Virus record (IMG/VR): IMGVR_UViG_3300035188_000277 | Location: 82,588 to 146,587 of that record | Origin: a virus | Length of the DNA stretch: 64,000 nucleotides | Strand: one strand, 5' to 3' | Shown: positions 42,455 through 49,820 of the stretch, piece after piece | Layout of the letters: the number at the start of each line of letters is the position of its first letter | Numbering within the stretch: position 1 is the stretch's first letter | Translations under genes and position numbers: made by a program | The notes under the pieces: model-generated | Seen by the model: only the letters and a program-made list of their open reading frames with translations | What the model was told of the DNA's origin: nothing | Database searches by the model: none

Positions 42455-43192
42455 TTATTCACCGCTGAATGGACACCCTCGTTTTTCATTTCTTTTTAAG
42501 ATGGTTTTGATTTTTCTCCATCCATAGAAACTATATGCTGGGGAGTTGACCTTTTTCTGATATTCGCCCTTAGTTAATAGATGAACTTTATGTTTGAGTT
42601 TCTTTTCACTAAGTGGTATGACATGCACCATAGGCGTACCTATAGGAATTATATACTGATCTTGTTTTCTAGGAACCATAATAAAGAAATTGCCAGAAGA
42701 AGCCAAATTAAAATTAACAACGCCTGGTAAAACTTTTATATCATATTCACCAAGAGCCCATTCCGCTCCAACAAATAGAAAATTTATGTTTTCTTTACAA
42801 TTAAACAACCATGGAGATCTCATCTTTAAATTGAAATATTTTGAAAATGCATTTCCGTATTGTTCAGGGTTGTGAGAAACTGGATCAGGTGGTGAAGAGA
42901 AAAAACACTGAAAGTTGTTTACGTCAGTCTTAAACCCCATATCACACCATGATTCAATCACAACGCCTTTCTTATAGAATTCTAAAAATCCATAACAAGA
43001 CCTTAAATTTCTATGTCTTGATTCTAGATTATCAAAATCTAAATCGACCGGAGTTTCTGGAATTGGAATATTGTTAAACCATTCAGGTTTAGTTAATGAA
43101 GCATTCACAATGGGAGTATATTTGTTGACATTCCCATCGCTTGTGAAACAATCTAAATGAATTACTGGAGTTTTGTGAAAAAATGTAAACAT
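42455..43192 (-). CDS. Unrecognised cassette protein, 245 aa
   Basis: Has Trp/Phe-rich segments (PEWFNNIPIPETPVDLD, SCYGFLEFYKKGVVIESWCD, MRSPWLFNCKENINFLFVGA) and a cupin-like C-terminal phrase IPIGTPMVHVIPLSEKKLKH. The general layout reminds me of DUF6065-type proteins that occur near oxygenases, but I cannot confirm it. Encoded between the radical SAM and the 271-aa gene with overlapping ends. Confidence 0.5.
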   Translation of the reverse strand: MFTFFHKTPVIHLDCFTSDGNVNKYTPIVNASLTKPEWFNNIPIPETPVDLDFDNLESRHRNLRSCYGFLEFYKKGVVIESWCDMGFKTDVNNFQCFFSSPPDPVSHNPEQYGNAFSKYFNLKMRSPWLFNCKENINFLFVGAEWALGEYDIKVLPGVVNFNLASSGNFFIMVPRKQDQYIIPIGTPMVHVIPLSEKKLKHKVHLLTKGEYQKKVNSPAYSFYGWRKIKTILKRNEKRGCPFSGE

Positions 43193-44007
43193 TAGTAAGC
43201 ACTTATCTTCACTGTTGGTTTGGTTTCATTATCTTTTTGTTTACCGAAATAAATTTCAGCAGGTTTATGATCTCTTAATAATTTAAACTTATTGATACCT
43301 AGTTCCATGAATGGTTCTTTTTCCCAGGTATGATTAACCCCATCATAATTGTAGTCATACTTAGGGTCTTTTTGTGAACATTCGTATCGAATACCTTTGT
43401 CCCCTCTATTAAACTTAGAGAAAAACCCATAACACAATTTAGCTGGACATGTAAATGCGCATCCAGTAACTAGAAACAATCTAAGTCGCTGTCTAACTTC
43501 CTTATCTAAGGAAGAAAGCAATTCTAAATTAGTATTAAATGCTGCTGGTAGAGGAACAACAGTATCATATAATTCCAGAGATTTGTGTAGAGTGTAAACG
43601 TCTGAAATTTCTTTAATGACTGATGCTTCTAGTTTATAGAGAGGAAAATCTCTTCGTATCCATTTGGCCAAATTATTTTTAACACAAATGATTGAATTGC
43701 CTTCACGATGATATTTTTCAAGAAACGGAATGGCTTCTTTATAAAGGTCTTCTGTAACCAACGAGGAAGTCAGCGGAATGCGATAACCAATTCCTTGATT
43801 ATACATCCACTGTATATCTTGTTCTACCAATTCTGGTGAATTTTCTAGATAAGGTCTGCCACCGTATATTCTGCACGGAAAATCTGAGAATGCAAATACT
43901 GAATCGATTCTATTCAATTCAATATCTGGAAATCCTTTTGAAAGGAAATCACTTATATGTTGATTTGGTAATTTAGCTCGACCAGATACGGTATACGTAT
44001 AATCCAT
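43192..44007 (-). CDS. First gene of the halogenase cassette, TIM-barrel-like, 271 aa
   Basis: The order of strands (IDSVFAFSDFPCRIYGG, GIGYRIPLTSSLV, SIICVKNNLAKWIRRDFP, KLEASVIKEISDVYTLHKSL, YDTVVPLPAAFN) resembles a U32-peptidase-like or cluster-less SAM-type barrel. A Cys group CAFTCPAKLC follows, which could hold an Fe-S cluster. No family assigned with confidence. It starts about 30 bases after a late promoter and leads the operon. Confidence 0.5.
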   Translation of the reverse strand: MDYTYTVSGRAKLPNQHISDFLSKGFPDIELNRIDSVFAFSDFPCRIYGGRPYLENSPELVEQDIQWMYNQGIGYRIPLTSSLVTEDLYKEAIPFLEKYHREGNSIICVKNNLAKWIRRDFPLYKLEASVIKEISDVYTLHKSLELYDTVVPLPAAFNTNLELLSSLDKEVRQRLRLFLVTGCAFTCPAKLCYGFFSKFNRGDKGIRYECSQKDPKYDYNYDGVNHTWEKEPFMELGINKFKLLRDHKPAEIYFGKQKDNETKPTVKISAY

Positions 44008-44031
44008 TCACTGCCTCCATTGAATATATCA

Positions 44032-44039
44032 TATTTATT
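44032..44039 (-). promoter_or_regulatory. Late promoter of the halogenase/oxygenase cassette
   Basis: Minus strand GAATAAATATG, with ATG of the 271-aa gene about 25 bases further and GGAGG in between. It overlaps the stop of the preceding small membrane protein gene. Implies late expression of everything from 44.0 down to about 37.2 kb. Confidence 0.7.
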
Positions 44040-44223
44040 CCTCGAGGCGCTGGACCATAATATGCGAACTCATTGCTCCACAAAGAGCAATCATTGCACA
44101 TACGAAGTTAATAGTTGATTCTGGTAACACAAGCATGAAAAATGCATTGGTTGTCAGAAAGAATACATTAATACGGAACATCCAACGATGGAACCTTGGA
44201 TCGTTTAGCAATTCTTCCTCCAT
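44035..44223 (-). CDS. Small two-segment membrane protein, 62 aa
   Basis: Hydrophobic stretches at residues 15-33 (FRINVFFLTTNAFFMLVL) and 38-55 (INFVCAMIALCGAMSSHI) with acidic ends. Overlaps the previous gene by 1 base. Function unknown. Confidence 0.6.
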   Translation of the reverse strand: MEEELLNDPRFHRWMFRINVFFLTTNAFFMLVLPESTINFVCAMIALCGAMSSHIMVQRLEE

Positions 44224-44426
44224 TACAGGTCAATATCTTCGAAAAAGTCTTCAAGAAGAGCCTGGAACTTCTCAGTAAAGCCATATGCCTTGTAATCTTT
44301 ATACAGTTCTTTTAACTCATGGACGTCACCAAGCTCACCACGAATGACCGTATAACCACGATCCTGGAGCTCATCAACCAGATCATTATCGTCGAATTCG
44401 GTCATACTAACTTCTACATAAGCCAT
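44223..44426 (-). CDS. Small acidic protein, 67 aa
   Basis: FDDNDLVDELQDRGYTVIRG then a helical acidic C-terminus (LLEDFFEDIDL). The phrase resembles short conserved phage proteins of unknown function. GGAGAAATAAT precedes its ATG and a promoter lies 30 bases further up. Confidence 0.55.
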   Translation of the reverse strand: MAYVEVSMTEFDDNDLVDELQDRGYTVIRGELGDVHELKELYKDYKAYGFTEKFQALLEDFFEDIDL

Positions 44427-44454
44427 ATTATTTCTCCTTCAAGAAAGATAACCA

Positions 44455-44483
44455 ATCATACTATAGTTTTTGAGAAATTTCAA
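44455..44483 (-). promoter_or_regulatory. Sigma70-like promoter
   Basis: Minus strand TTGAAA-N17-TATGAT ahead of the 67-aa gene, overlapping the last codons of the Asp/Asn-hydroxylase-like gene. Confidence 0.55.
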
Positions 44484-45082
44484 ATATATTTTTTCCAATC
44501 ATACTCAACATCTCCATAATAAAGATCGTCTTTTTCTCCGTAATCAATTATTAGATGAATACGGTTTTGATCGGAATCGTTTCTACCAGAGTGAGGTATG
44601 TTATTATTGAATTCGACGAGATCTCCAACTTTCATATTCAGAGATTCGTTAACAGAGGGAAACTTAAAAATAACATTTTCGTTTGTAAAAATGGGAATAT
44701 GAATACGAATTGTGTTTTCATAATGATACATATAATCTATGTGCTCGGGAATAACGCTATGAGCTTTCATATTATTGAGGGTAATTCTTTTTATCTGTTT
44801 ATTAGAATAATGACGATTGAATATTTCTGTAATCTTATCGATTTCATACTCAAAAAGTATTAACAGCTGTTTGTTAACAATAGTATTCTGAAGTATTATA
44901 TTTTGTTTCTCAGGAAGTGTGAACAGAAAGATCATATCCAATGATTGGATTTTATTCATCTCATTCCAAGGAGGGCCAGGATCGTAGCAATAACTTTCCC
45001 AGCCCTTATTTAATATGTAATTGGTTTTATCGATCAACGATTTAGGGTCAATATGTCCTAAAATATTATAAGCAGAATTCAC
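44480..45082 (-). CDS. Aspartyl/asparaginyl beta-hydroxylase-like 2OG oxygenase, 200 aa
   Basis: HSVIPEHIDYMYHYENTIRI holds H114-x-D116; LNMKVGDLVEFNNNIPHSGR supplies distal H164 and N-rich loop; NRIHLIIDY has Arg174. This GDLVEFNNNIPHSGxN layout is characteristic of the Asp/Asn beta-hydroxylase group, which acts on protein side chains. Lies just after the adhesin pair, outside the main cassette. Confidence 0.78.
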   Translation of the reverse strand: MNSAYNILGHIDPKSLIDKTNYILNKGWESYCYDPGPPWNEMNKIQSLDMIFLFTLPEKQNIILQNTIVNKQLLILFEYEIDKITEIFNRHYSNKQIKRITLNNMKAHSVIPEHIDYMYHYENTIRIHIPIFTNENVIFKFPSVNESLNMKVGDLVEFNNNIPHSGRNDSDQNRIHLIIDYGEKDDLYYGDVEYDWKKYI

Positions 45083-45085
45083 AGA

Positions 45086-45661
45086 TTACTTTCCTATTGT
45101 AATCATTCCAACCAACTTCTTCATCAATTGTTCGTCTGGGACATCTGGCTTTCCACCAGAAGCGCTATGAAGGTCGATACCGATAACTTTGGCCAAATCC
45201 ATAACTTCATCAAAATACAAGTTTGGTTTACTTTCCTGCCATGCTTTTACGTCAACATTCCAGTAGTAAGTTTTACCATCTTCTGGTTTCGGAATTGGTG
45301 GAACAAGAGATAAAGTATTTTCATCAAAAACCCAATCGCTTAGATCTGGGTTAATACGTTTGTATTTTTTAATTATTTCATCTCTTTCTTCTTTGTTCAT
45401 TCTATGGATGTGGTGCACTTCATGCCATGTTTCTTGACCATATTCCTCTGAGAGTTCTGGACTATGTTCGTAATCCAAATATTCATATTTTTCGTATGGG
45501 TGTAATTCTGGAACAGGAACCTTAACGAACTTAACAAATCCTTTTGGTGGATTAGTAGGATCAAACCCTTCGATCAAATCTGCAAGGTTTTGCTCTAGAA
45601 TTGGATGTGACTCTGGTCTACCATTTTCATCCAGTTTTATGAATAGTGATTGTTCTGACAT
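45086..45661 (-). CDS. Adhesin/fibre partner protein, 191 aa
   Basis: Start at ATG 45661 (MSEQSLFIKLDENGRPESHP) behind GGAG. The opening motif and the middle PEDGKTYYWNVDVKAWQE resemble tail-fibre assembly and fibre-associated proteins of T4-like phages. The ending PDVPDEQLMKKLVGMITIGK is helical. Follows the poly-Gly adhesin gene by 2 bases, so a chaperone or attachment role is likely. Confidence 0.5.
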   Translation of the reverse strand: MSEQSLFIKLDENGRPESHPILEQNLADLIEGFDPTNPPKGFVKFVKVPVPELHPYEKYEYLDYEHSPELSEEYGQETWHEVHHIHRMNKEERDEIIKKYKRINPDLSDWVFDENTLSLVPPIPKPEDGKTYYWNVDVKAWQESKPNLYFDEVMDLAKVIGIDLHSASGGKPDVPDEQLMKKLVGMITIGK

Positions 45662-45663
45662 TT

Positions 45664-46350
45664 TTAACTCCAAACTGATACGTATACTGCGCCAGTGCCA
45701 CCTGTGCCGCCATTATGATAGCCTCCGCCACCACCTCCACCAACGTAGATGCTAGCTGTTGTAGCGTATCCAGGACCATTAACACCCTTTGTCCAAGAAG
45801 CAGTTACACGACCACCACCGCCACCAGCACTTCCATTACCTCCAGAACAACCGAAAGCAGTTCCACCAGAACCACCTCCGCCTCCACCACCAGTAATTAC
45901 ATCTCCGCCATAACCGCCACCAGCACCACCACCAGAGCCACCATAAGCTGTTACATCAATACCACCAACACGATAGTAACTAGAACCTCCGGCACCACCG
46001 CCTTCACCACCACGTCCATTACAGCAGTATGCAAAGAAACAGAATTGCCCACACCATCCAGTACAAGTGTCGGATCCGGAACCTCCATTTCCTCCACCAC
46101 CGCCACCTCTGACGTCAGCACTCATATATTGATATGAAGGTACAACAAGAGAATACGCTCCTGAAGAAGTATACGAATAACTGTTATTAGCTGGTTTTGA
46201 GTAACCGTCTGTTATTGCTATTTGTCCAGAAGTCTTTTCCAACAAATATCTGATATCAGAATCATTTAGCCCAGACGCTGCTCCAGCATTGGCATATACA
46301 ATAGCCGCTATTTGAGAAAACGATATTTGGCCAGAAGATGGTAATGCCAT
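45664..46350 (-). CDS. Poly-glycine adhesin-like virion protein, 228 aa
   Basis: N-terminus MALPSSGQISFSQIAAIVYA is a typical virion-attachment start of phage appendage proteins. From residue 80 the chain is dominated by poly-Gly blocks (GGGGGGNGGSGSD, GGSGGGAGGGYGG, GGGGGGGSGG), like the gp38-type poly-Gly-II adhesins that tip T-even long fibres. A cysteine-rich loop CTGWCGQFCFFAYCC interrupts them. Candidate receptor-binding protein. Confidence 0.7.
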   Translation of the reverse strand: MALPSSGQISFSQIAAIVYANAGAASGLNDSDIRYLLEKTSGQIAITDGYSKPANNSYSYTSSGAYSLVVPSYQYMSADVRGGGGGGNGGSGSDTCTGWCGQFCFFAYCCNGRGGEGGGAGGSSYYRVGGIDVTAYGGSGGGAGGGYGGDVITGGGGGGGSGGTAFGCSGGNGSAGGGGGRVTASWTKGVNGPGYATTASIYVGGGGGGGYHNGGTGGTGAVYVSVWS

Positions 46351-46560
46351 TTAATTATCCTTATTGGTGTTTTCTGTATCAGCACCCCATTTATTTAAAG
46401 GACATGTCGAATTCGGTAAAAAGGTCTTAAACAACATGACACAACCACATTCTTTACATTGTGTGGTTGTGTCATTATATTTGTCACATTCTAGACAGAT
46501 CAGCAAACGTTTTTTTGCTATAGCCTTACGATGCTTCACTGTTTCGTCAATAATAGTCAT
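46351..46560 (-). CDS. Zinc-ribbon protein, 69 aa
   Basis: ICLECDKYNDTTTQCKECGC (two CxxC pairs), then LPNSTCPLNKWG, the pattern of small zinc-ribbon proteins often placed beside tail adhesin genes in T4-like phages. First gene of the adhesin operon. Function unknown. Confidence 0.65.
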   Translation of the reverse strand: MTIIDETVKHRKAIAKKRLLICLECDKYNDTTTQCKECGCVMLFKTFLPNSTCPLNKWGADTENTNKDN

Positions 46561-46595
46561 AACCGCCCTATACAGAAGAGTCTTATTTTATAGAC

Positions 46596-46603
46596 TATTT
46601 ATT
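46596..46603 (-). promoter_or_regulatory. Late promoter of the adhesin operon
   Basis: Minus strand GAATAAATAGTC about 37 bases before the zinc-ribbon start codon. Confidence 0.7.
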
Positions 46604-46708
46604 CACAGTTCTTACTCTTAGAGACGGTCTACGCCTTAAACCCTATAATCAACTCGCAATCACTGACACCACTAAAGGTGCAGTAATTGACAACCCCGAC
46701 ACAGCACC

Positions 46709-46742
46709 AATGGTTCCTAGAAAGGGATCCATAGGGACCATT
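46709..46742. other. Imperfect-loop hairpin between early and late units
   Basis: An 11-bp stem (AATGGTTCCTA with TAGGGACCATT, one G-T) and a 12-base loop, followed on the plus strand by TTTCT. It marks the 200-base gap between the early small-gene operon and the adhesin operon. No gene seen in that gap. A terminator function on the minus strand is not obvious because no T-run follows on that side. Confidence 0.45.
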
Positions 46743-46762
46743 TTCTAGATCATGGTAATAGA

Positions 46763-46876
46763 TCATTTCTTAACAGTCCTAAGAAACTCAAGATATTTGG
46801 CAAGAGAGATATATCCCTGGACCATCAAGAGTTCCATAGCAGCGATTTTAGCTTCAATCTTTTCTTTATCAGTCAT
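46763..46876 (-). CDS. Small helical protein, 37 aa
   Basis: Read from the strand: MTDKEKIEAKIAAMELLMVQ, ending EFLRTVKK. Start overlaps the stop of the upstream gene (ATGA). End of the 46.8-50 kb operon. Confidence 0.5.
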   Translation of the reverse strand: MTDKEKIEAKIAAMELLMVQGYISLAKYLEFLRTVKK

Positions 46877-47064
46877 GATTCAAACTCCATATTACGATTC
46901 TTCATTTCAGTAACCAGAGCCCAGTATTCCTTTTCAGTCTCACCACGTTCTTTGGCTTCGGCAGACCAATTACCTTCTGCGGCCATATAATACATATGGA
47001 GACGCCAGAGACGATCATATTCAGTTTCAAGTTCTTCGTTAGTTAGAACAGTAAGATCTTTCAT
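46873..47064 (-). CDS. Hypothetical protein, 63 aa
   Basis: MKDLTVLTNEELETEYDRLW, charged and helical throughout. ATGA-coupled at both ends. Not recognised. Confidence 0.55.
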   Translation of the reverse strand: MKDLTVLTNEELETEYDRLWRLHMYYMAAEGNWSAEAKERGETEKEYWALVTEMKNRNMEFES

Positions 47065-47219
47065 CGCTTATCATCCAGTCTATTAAAGATTGCAGTAAGC
47101 AGCATAACAATACCCCAGAGCAAATTAACAACCGCACTGGCCTGATCATGCCTATACCATTCATTATACCATGCCAGACCTAGAAAGGCAGTTGAGAAAA
47201 GTTGGAAGAATTGAGCCAT
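47061..47219 (-). CDS. Small membrane protein, 52 aa
   Basis: MAQFFQLFSTAFLGLAWYNE, then VVNLLWGIVMLLTAIFNRLD as a membrane segment. TGATG coupling with the upstream gene and ATGA with the downstream one. Read directly; function unknown. Confidence 0.55.
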   Translation of the reverse strand: MAQFFQLFSTAFLGLAWYNEWYRHDQASAVVNLLWGIVMLLTAIFNRLDDKR

Positions 47220-47521
47220 CATTGTGACATTCCTTTCGCAATACGTGCTTTAATTTCCATACGATCACGGATATCCTTTAGCATCCGCACATGTTCATCC
47301 CGAGCAGTATAGTGGTCAGCAAGAATTTCGAAGGCATGTATGACGTTCATGCTGTCTCGCATATCCTCCATCTTAAAATCATACCTCTTAGGATCGCTAT
47401 CATAATCTTTTTTGGCATCTAGATACGCCCAGTAGGTTGTTTCATAACCTTCAAGAAGCATATCGAGGAAGAGCTTGTCGTATTCTTCCCATTCCATTGA
47501 AATCTTAATCTCTGGTTTCAC
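47219..47521 (-). CDS. Hypothetical helical protein, 100 aa
   Basis: GTG start. Acidic/aromatic N-half (MEWEEYDKLFLDMLLEGYET) and a basic C-half (MLKDIRDRMEIKARIAKGM). Overlaps both neighbours. Not recognised. Confidence 0.55.
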   Translation of the reverse strand: MKPEIKISMEWEEYDKLFLDMLLEGYETTYWAYLDAKKDYDSDPKRYDFKMEDMRDSMNVIHAFEILADHYTARDEHVRMLKDIRDRMEIKARIAKGMSQ

Positions 47522-47793
47522 TTATAGATCTCCTCTAGAACAACATCAAGAAAGCCACGAACTTCTGAGTCGAAGGCACCATAACGAGTCCACTGAGAAA
47601 GATAATTGAACATACCATCATGGGTATCTTTCTTGGAGTAATCATTATTGACATAGTCATTCAGCTGACTGTTCAGCTTATTAGCAACTTCCTCGATCTC
47701 ATCACGAGGGAACGAATTTGTAAGTAAACCCCACTGATCAGCAGAGAAGTTGCAGGTAATATCCTTCTTGATGACAATAGTAAGATTATGCAT
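47518..47793 (-). CDS. Hypothetical protein, 91 aa
   Basis: Start at ATG 47793 (MHNLTIVIKKDITCNFSADQ) inside the end of the previous gene, where GGGG supplies a ribosome site; an earlier ATG at 47808 is possible. Ends FLDVVLEEIYK. Not recognised. Confidence 0.5.
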   Translation of the reverse strand: MHNLTIVIKKDITCNFSADQWGLLTNSFPRDEIEEVANKLNSQLNDYVNNDYSKKDTHDGMFNYLSQWTRYGAFDSEVRGFLDVVLEEIYK

Positions 47794-48079
47794 TGCGCTG
47801 CCCCACATTATCCAGCATGTCCATTATTGACGGGCGATCTTTATCTCTTAGGAACATAGAACGCTCGATATCATGATCGTGCTTATCACTGAACCTATGG
47901 CATTTATCATAGCCAAGAGCATCATTGATACCATTATAGATACCAGAAGTCACCTTACGCCAATCATGATTGCCACCAATATTACCAACAATCTTACAAA
48001 GGATCAGCGCTTCGCTCTCATCAAGCTCAAGCGTAACGATCTTCTTGGTGACAACCTTTTCTTTAAACTTAACTTCCAT
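47786..48079 (-). CDS. Hypothetical protein, 97 aa
   Basis: Start at ATG 48079 with AGGAGATCTAAT upstream. MEVKFKEKVVTKKIVTLELD followed by ESEALILCKIVGNIGG, a beta-then-helix layout common among small early phage proteins. Not recognised. Confidence 0.6.
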   Translation of the reverse strand: MEVKFKEKVVTKKIVTLELDESEALILCKIVGNIGGNHDWRKVTSGIYNGINDALGYDKCHRFSDKHDHDIERSMFLRDKDRPSIMDMLDNVGQRNA

Positions 48080-48080
48080 A

Positions 48081-48260
48081 TTAGATCTCCTTCTCATGCC
48101 AATCGACGAGGATGCTTTCCTTGCAATGCATGTCTCTTTGCCATTGTATGGCATGGTTAAAATCCCAAAGCACACCGGTGGTCGCCTCAAGAGAACTATC
48201 CGTGGTAACTACATAAACGTATTTGCGTTCTTCCACTAGTGTCACTTCATAAGTCGTCAT
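48081..48260 (-). CDS. Hypothetical protein, 59 aa
   Basis: Start at ATG 48260 (MTTYEVTLVEERKYVYVVTT) behind GGAGTTGGAG. Two-strand plus helix pattern, ending ILVDWHEKEI. Not recognised. Confidence 0.55.
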   Translation of the reverse strand: MTTYEVTLVEERKYVYVVTTDSSLEATTGVLWDFNHAIQWQRDMHCKESILVDWHEKEI

Positions 48261-48270
48261 CTCCAACTCC

Positions 48271-48498
48271 TTATACCATAGGTTCCGGTGATTTCCACAT
48301 CTCAGTGATACCATAGTCACCATTATATTTCGATGATAATCTAATACCATTAAGAAGAGCCTTGGCCATATCTTCATCATAGGTGGCTGCTACGATATAG
48401 CCATGAGTCTTATTATAGACTAGCCATGTAAACTCACCACACAATGCTCGTGTAGTATAAGGTTCTATGTTTTTACACTTAATCGGTTGTGGTGCCAT
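48271..48498 (-). CDS. Hypothetical protein, 75 aa
   Basis: Start at ATG 48498 coupled to the upstream stop (TGATG). Contains FTWLVYNKTHGYIVAATYDE and DMAKALLNGIRLSSKYNGDY, the layout of a small alpha/beta domain. Not recognised. Confidence 0.55.
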   Translation of the reverse strand: MAPQPIKCKNIEPYTTRALCGEFTWLVYNKTHGYIVAATYDEDMAKALLNGIRLSSKYNGDYGITEMWKSPEPMV

Positions 48499-48698
48499 CA
48501 CTCTTCTACCTTCATGACCTCTAGAGTAATATTGGCATGCTCAGCAAAATACTCTGCCCAATATAGTCCACTAAAGATAGCCAAAATCTTGCCATGAAAC
48601 AATACAGCATACTTGGGCTCTGGATCAACGGCGTCTTTCTCCCAAGTGTATGTCTTGGCTTTCTCTTTCAGTGGTGTTAATTTAAACTCAGTCTGCAT
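48498..48698 (-). CDS. Small protein related to the 55.9-kb gene, 66 aa
   Basis: Start at ATG 48698 behind GGAG. YTWEKDAVDPEPKYAVLFHG, KILAIFSGLYWAEYFAEHAN and EVMKVEE align with TWEK...YAVVYS, VVIAVFDNTYWAEFFVNSSA and SVMEVKR of the 67-aa gene at 55864-56067, so the two are paralogues. Function unknown. Confidence 0.6.
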   Translation of the reverse strand: MQTEFKLTPLKEKAKTYTWEKDAVDPEPKYAVLFHGKILAIFSGLYWAEYFAEHANITLEVMKVEE

Positions 48699-48834
48699 AG
48701 TGAACTTCTCCAGTGTGAAAATATTTTTGCGGATTTTTTTAGATCTAAGTACCTTAACCTTTTTGGTCGTTGGTGGTGGGCGGAATATTTGTTTAAGTCC
48801 GGGTCCCCCGACAGCCAAGCACTAGCTCCTGCAA

Positions 48835-48844
48835 GGGGGGGGGG
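48835..48844. repeat. Ten-base G homopolymer
   Basis: An uninterrupted run of ten G in the 170-base non-coding gap between 48698 and 48874. Non-coding leader of the 66-aa gene on the minus strand. I see no gene in this gap. Confidence 0.8.
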
Positions 48845-48873
48845 AGGCTTGACTTTTCCTCTATCTTGGCGTA

Positions 48874-48972
48874 TTACTTAAAATTGGCACGACGATATCG
48901 CACCAAGTCCACATACAACTCGATCCAAACTCCATAAGCCACACCAAGCACGAACAGAGCAATAAACTCCAT
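48874..48972 (-). CDS. Small membrane protein, 32 aa
   Basis: Read from the strand: MEFIALFVLGVAYGVWIELY then VDLVRYRRANFK, one membrane segment with a basic tail. GAGGAGAAGGATC precedes the ATG. Confidence 0.5.
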   Translation of the reverse strand: MEFIALFVLGVAYGVWIELYVDLVRYRRANFK

Positions 48973-48984
48973 GATCCTTCTCCT

Positions 48985-49128
48985 CTAACAGTCCGTTTCA
49001 AAACCCTCATAGCCATCATACCACCAAAACTTGGCGATGTCAAGCAAACTCTTCTCCGTAGCCACACCCAGAGCTTGACCATGCATTAATGCCTTCCAGA
49101 GCAGATAGTGTGACAAATGATCAGCCAC
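48985..49128 (-). CDS. Hypothetical protein, 47 aa
   Basis: GTG start nested in the end of the 49-aa gene. Product VADHLSHYLLWKALMHGQAL, GVATEKSLLDIAKFWWYDGY, then EGFETDC. Internal ATG at residue 15 is an alternative. Fills what would otherwise be a gap in the operon. Confidence 0.45.
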   Translation of the reverse strand: MADHLSHYLLWKALMHGQALGVATEKSLLDIAKFWWYDGYEGFETDC

Positions 49129-49270
49129 GACGATACATCTCCCTACACCACAGTTCTAGGTCACGCACCTCTTGGTCATAGGTCGCCTGGTCAATGATGC
49201 CATTGAGCAGCTGGTAGTCGAATCGATCCATTTCTTGGTCGGCGATACGTTCAATGGTTTCTTCGGTCAT
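49121..49270 (-). CDS. Hypothetical acidic helical protein, 49 aa
   Basis: Start at ATG 49270 (MTEETIERIADQEMDRFDYQ) behind GGAGAAGCG and overlapping the upstream stop as TAATG. Ends ELWCREMYRRG. Not recognised. Confidence 0.55.
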   Translation of the reverse strand: MTEETIERIADQEMDRFDYQLLNGIIDQATYDQEVRDLELWCREMYRRG

Positions 49271-49416
49271 TAGCGCTTCTCCAATACCACAGTGTACTTC
49301 CCGTCGGACCATTGCTTGGTCTTGACAATAGAATATCCAGCATGAACCCACTCACGGGTCAGACGTCGCACATAGTGTAGGTCACCAGATATGATCTTCT
49401 GCGGTTTGTTAGACAT
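49270..49416 (-). CDS. Hypothetical basic protein, 48 aa
   Basis: Read from the strand: MSNKPQKIISGDLHYVRRLT, REWVHAGYSIVKTKQWSDGK, YTVVLEKR. GGAGATCTA precedes the ATG. Small beta-rich protein; function unknown. Confidence 0.5.
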   Translation of the reverse strand: MSNKPQKIISGDLHYVRRLTREWVHAGYSIVKTKQWSDGKYTVVLEKR

Positions 49417-49598
49417 TAGATCTCCTCCCCGCAGCCACCGAATTCGTATATACAGTTAAGTTCTACCTTGCGTATGTGAACGTTACCGTCATCACCACCA
49501 GCAAGCTGAAACTCTCGGGCCTTCACATAATCAGAGAACACACCCAAGAGCTGCTCGCCCTCATATTCCATCGACCAGATAACAGCGAATACTTCCAT
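49416..49598 (-). CDS. Hypothetical protein, 60 aa
   Basis: MEVFAVIWSMEYEGEQLLGV, FSDYVKAREFQLAGGDDGNV, a beta-alpha-beta layout similar to the other 60-75-aa early proteins here. AAGGAGATAAGTC precedes the ATG. First gene behind the 49.6-kb promoter. Confidence 0.6.
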   Translation of the reverse strand: MEVFAVIWSMEYEGEQLLGVFSDYVKAREFQLAGGDDGNVHIRKVELNCIYEFGGCGEEI

Positions 49599-49622
49599 GA
49601 CTTATCTCCTTATCGTATTCTC

Positions 49623-49650
49623 AGTATACCACATTCGGAGGATATGTCAA
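49623..49650 (-). promoter_or_regulatory. Early sigma70-like promoter
   Basis: Minus strand TTGACA-N16-TATACT, about 25 bases before the 60-aa gene. Confidence 0.85.
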
Positions 49651-49670
49651 CACTTATTTTCAAAAAATAT

Positions 49671-49729
49671 GCCGTTTACTATCAGAACCTGGAGGTGCGC
49701 ACACACAACGATCCGTAATAGTAAACGGC
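49671..49729. other. Long hairpin I in a non-coding gap
   Basis: Perfect 12-bp inverted repeat GCCGTTTACTAT / ATAGTAAACGGC with a 35-base loop, followed by GCAATATTGACTTTTTG. Lies in the 259-base gap between the 60-aa gene and the 176-aa gene, upstream of the 49.6-kb promoter. Could be a terminator for the 176-aa gene or an RNA element. Confidence 0.6.
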
Positions 49730-49764
49730 AGCAATATTGACTTTTTGTCGCAATTAGAATAGAA

Positions 49765-49820
49765 TGGGTGGATATAGGTACGTAGTCTTAAGACCCACCC
49801 TCTGGTGCTATATCCACCCA
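49765..49820. other. Long hairpin II in the same gap
   Basis: Perfect 13-bp inverted repeat TGGGTGGATATAG / CTATATCCACCCA with a 30-base loop that itself contains a third ACCCACCC copy, so the left arm has two possible partners. Just downstream of the 176-aa gene. No gene is seen in the rest of this gap. Confidence 0.6.

Noticed and set aside
45664-46350. Cys/Gly-rich 228-aa protein as a RiPP precursor for the halogenase/radical SAM cassette
   Set aside because: Its N-terminus is a virion-attachment motif and the Gly pattern is that of adhesins. It lies in a separate operon, so it is kept only as a possible protein target.
48861-49082. 73-codon minus-strand frame
   Set aside because: Cys/Trp/Arg-rich translation without ribosome site; two better small genes with good coupling occupy this stretch (48874-48972 and 48985-49128).
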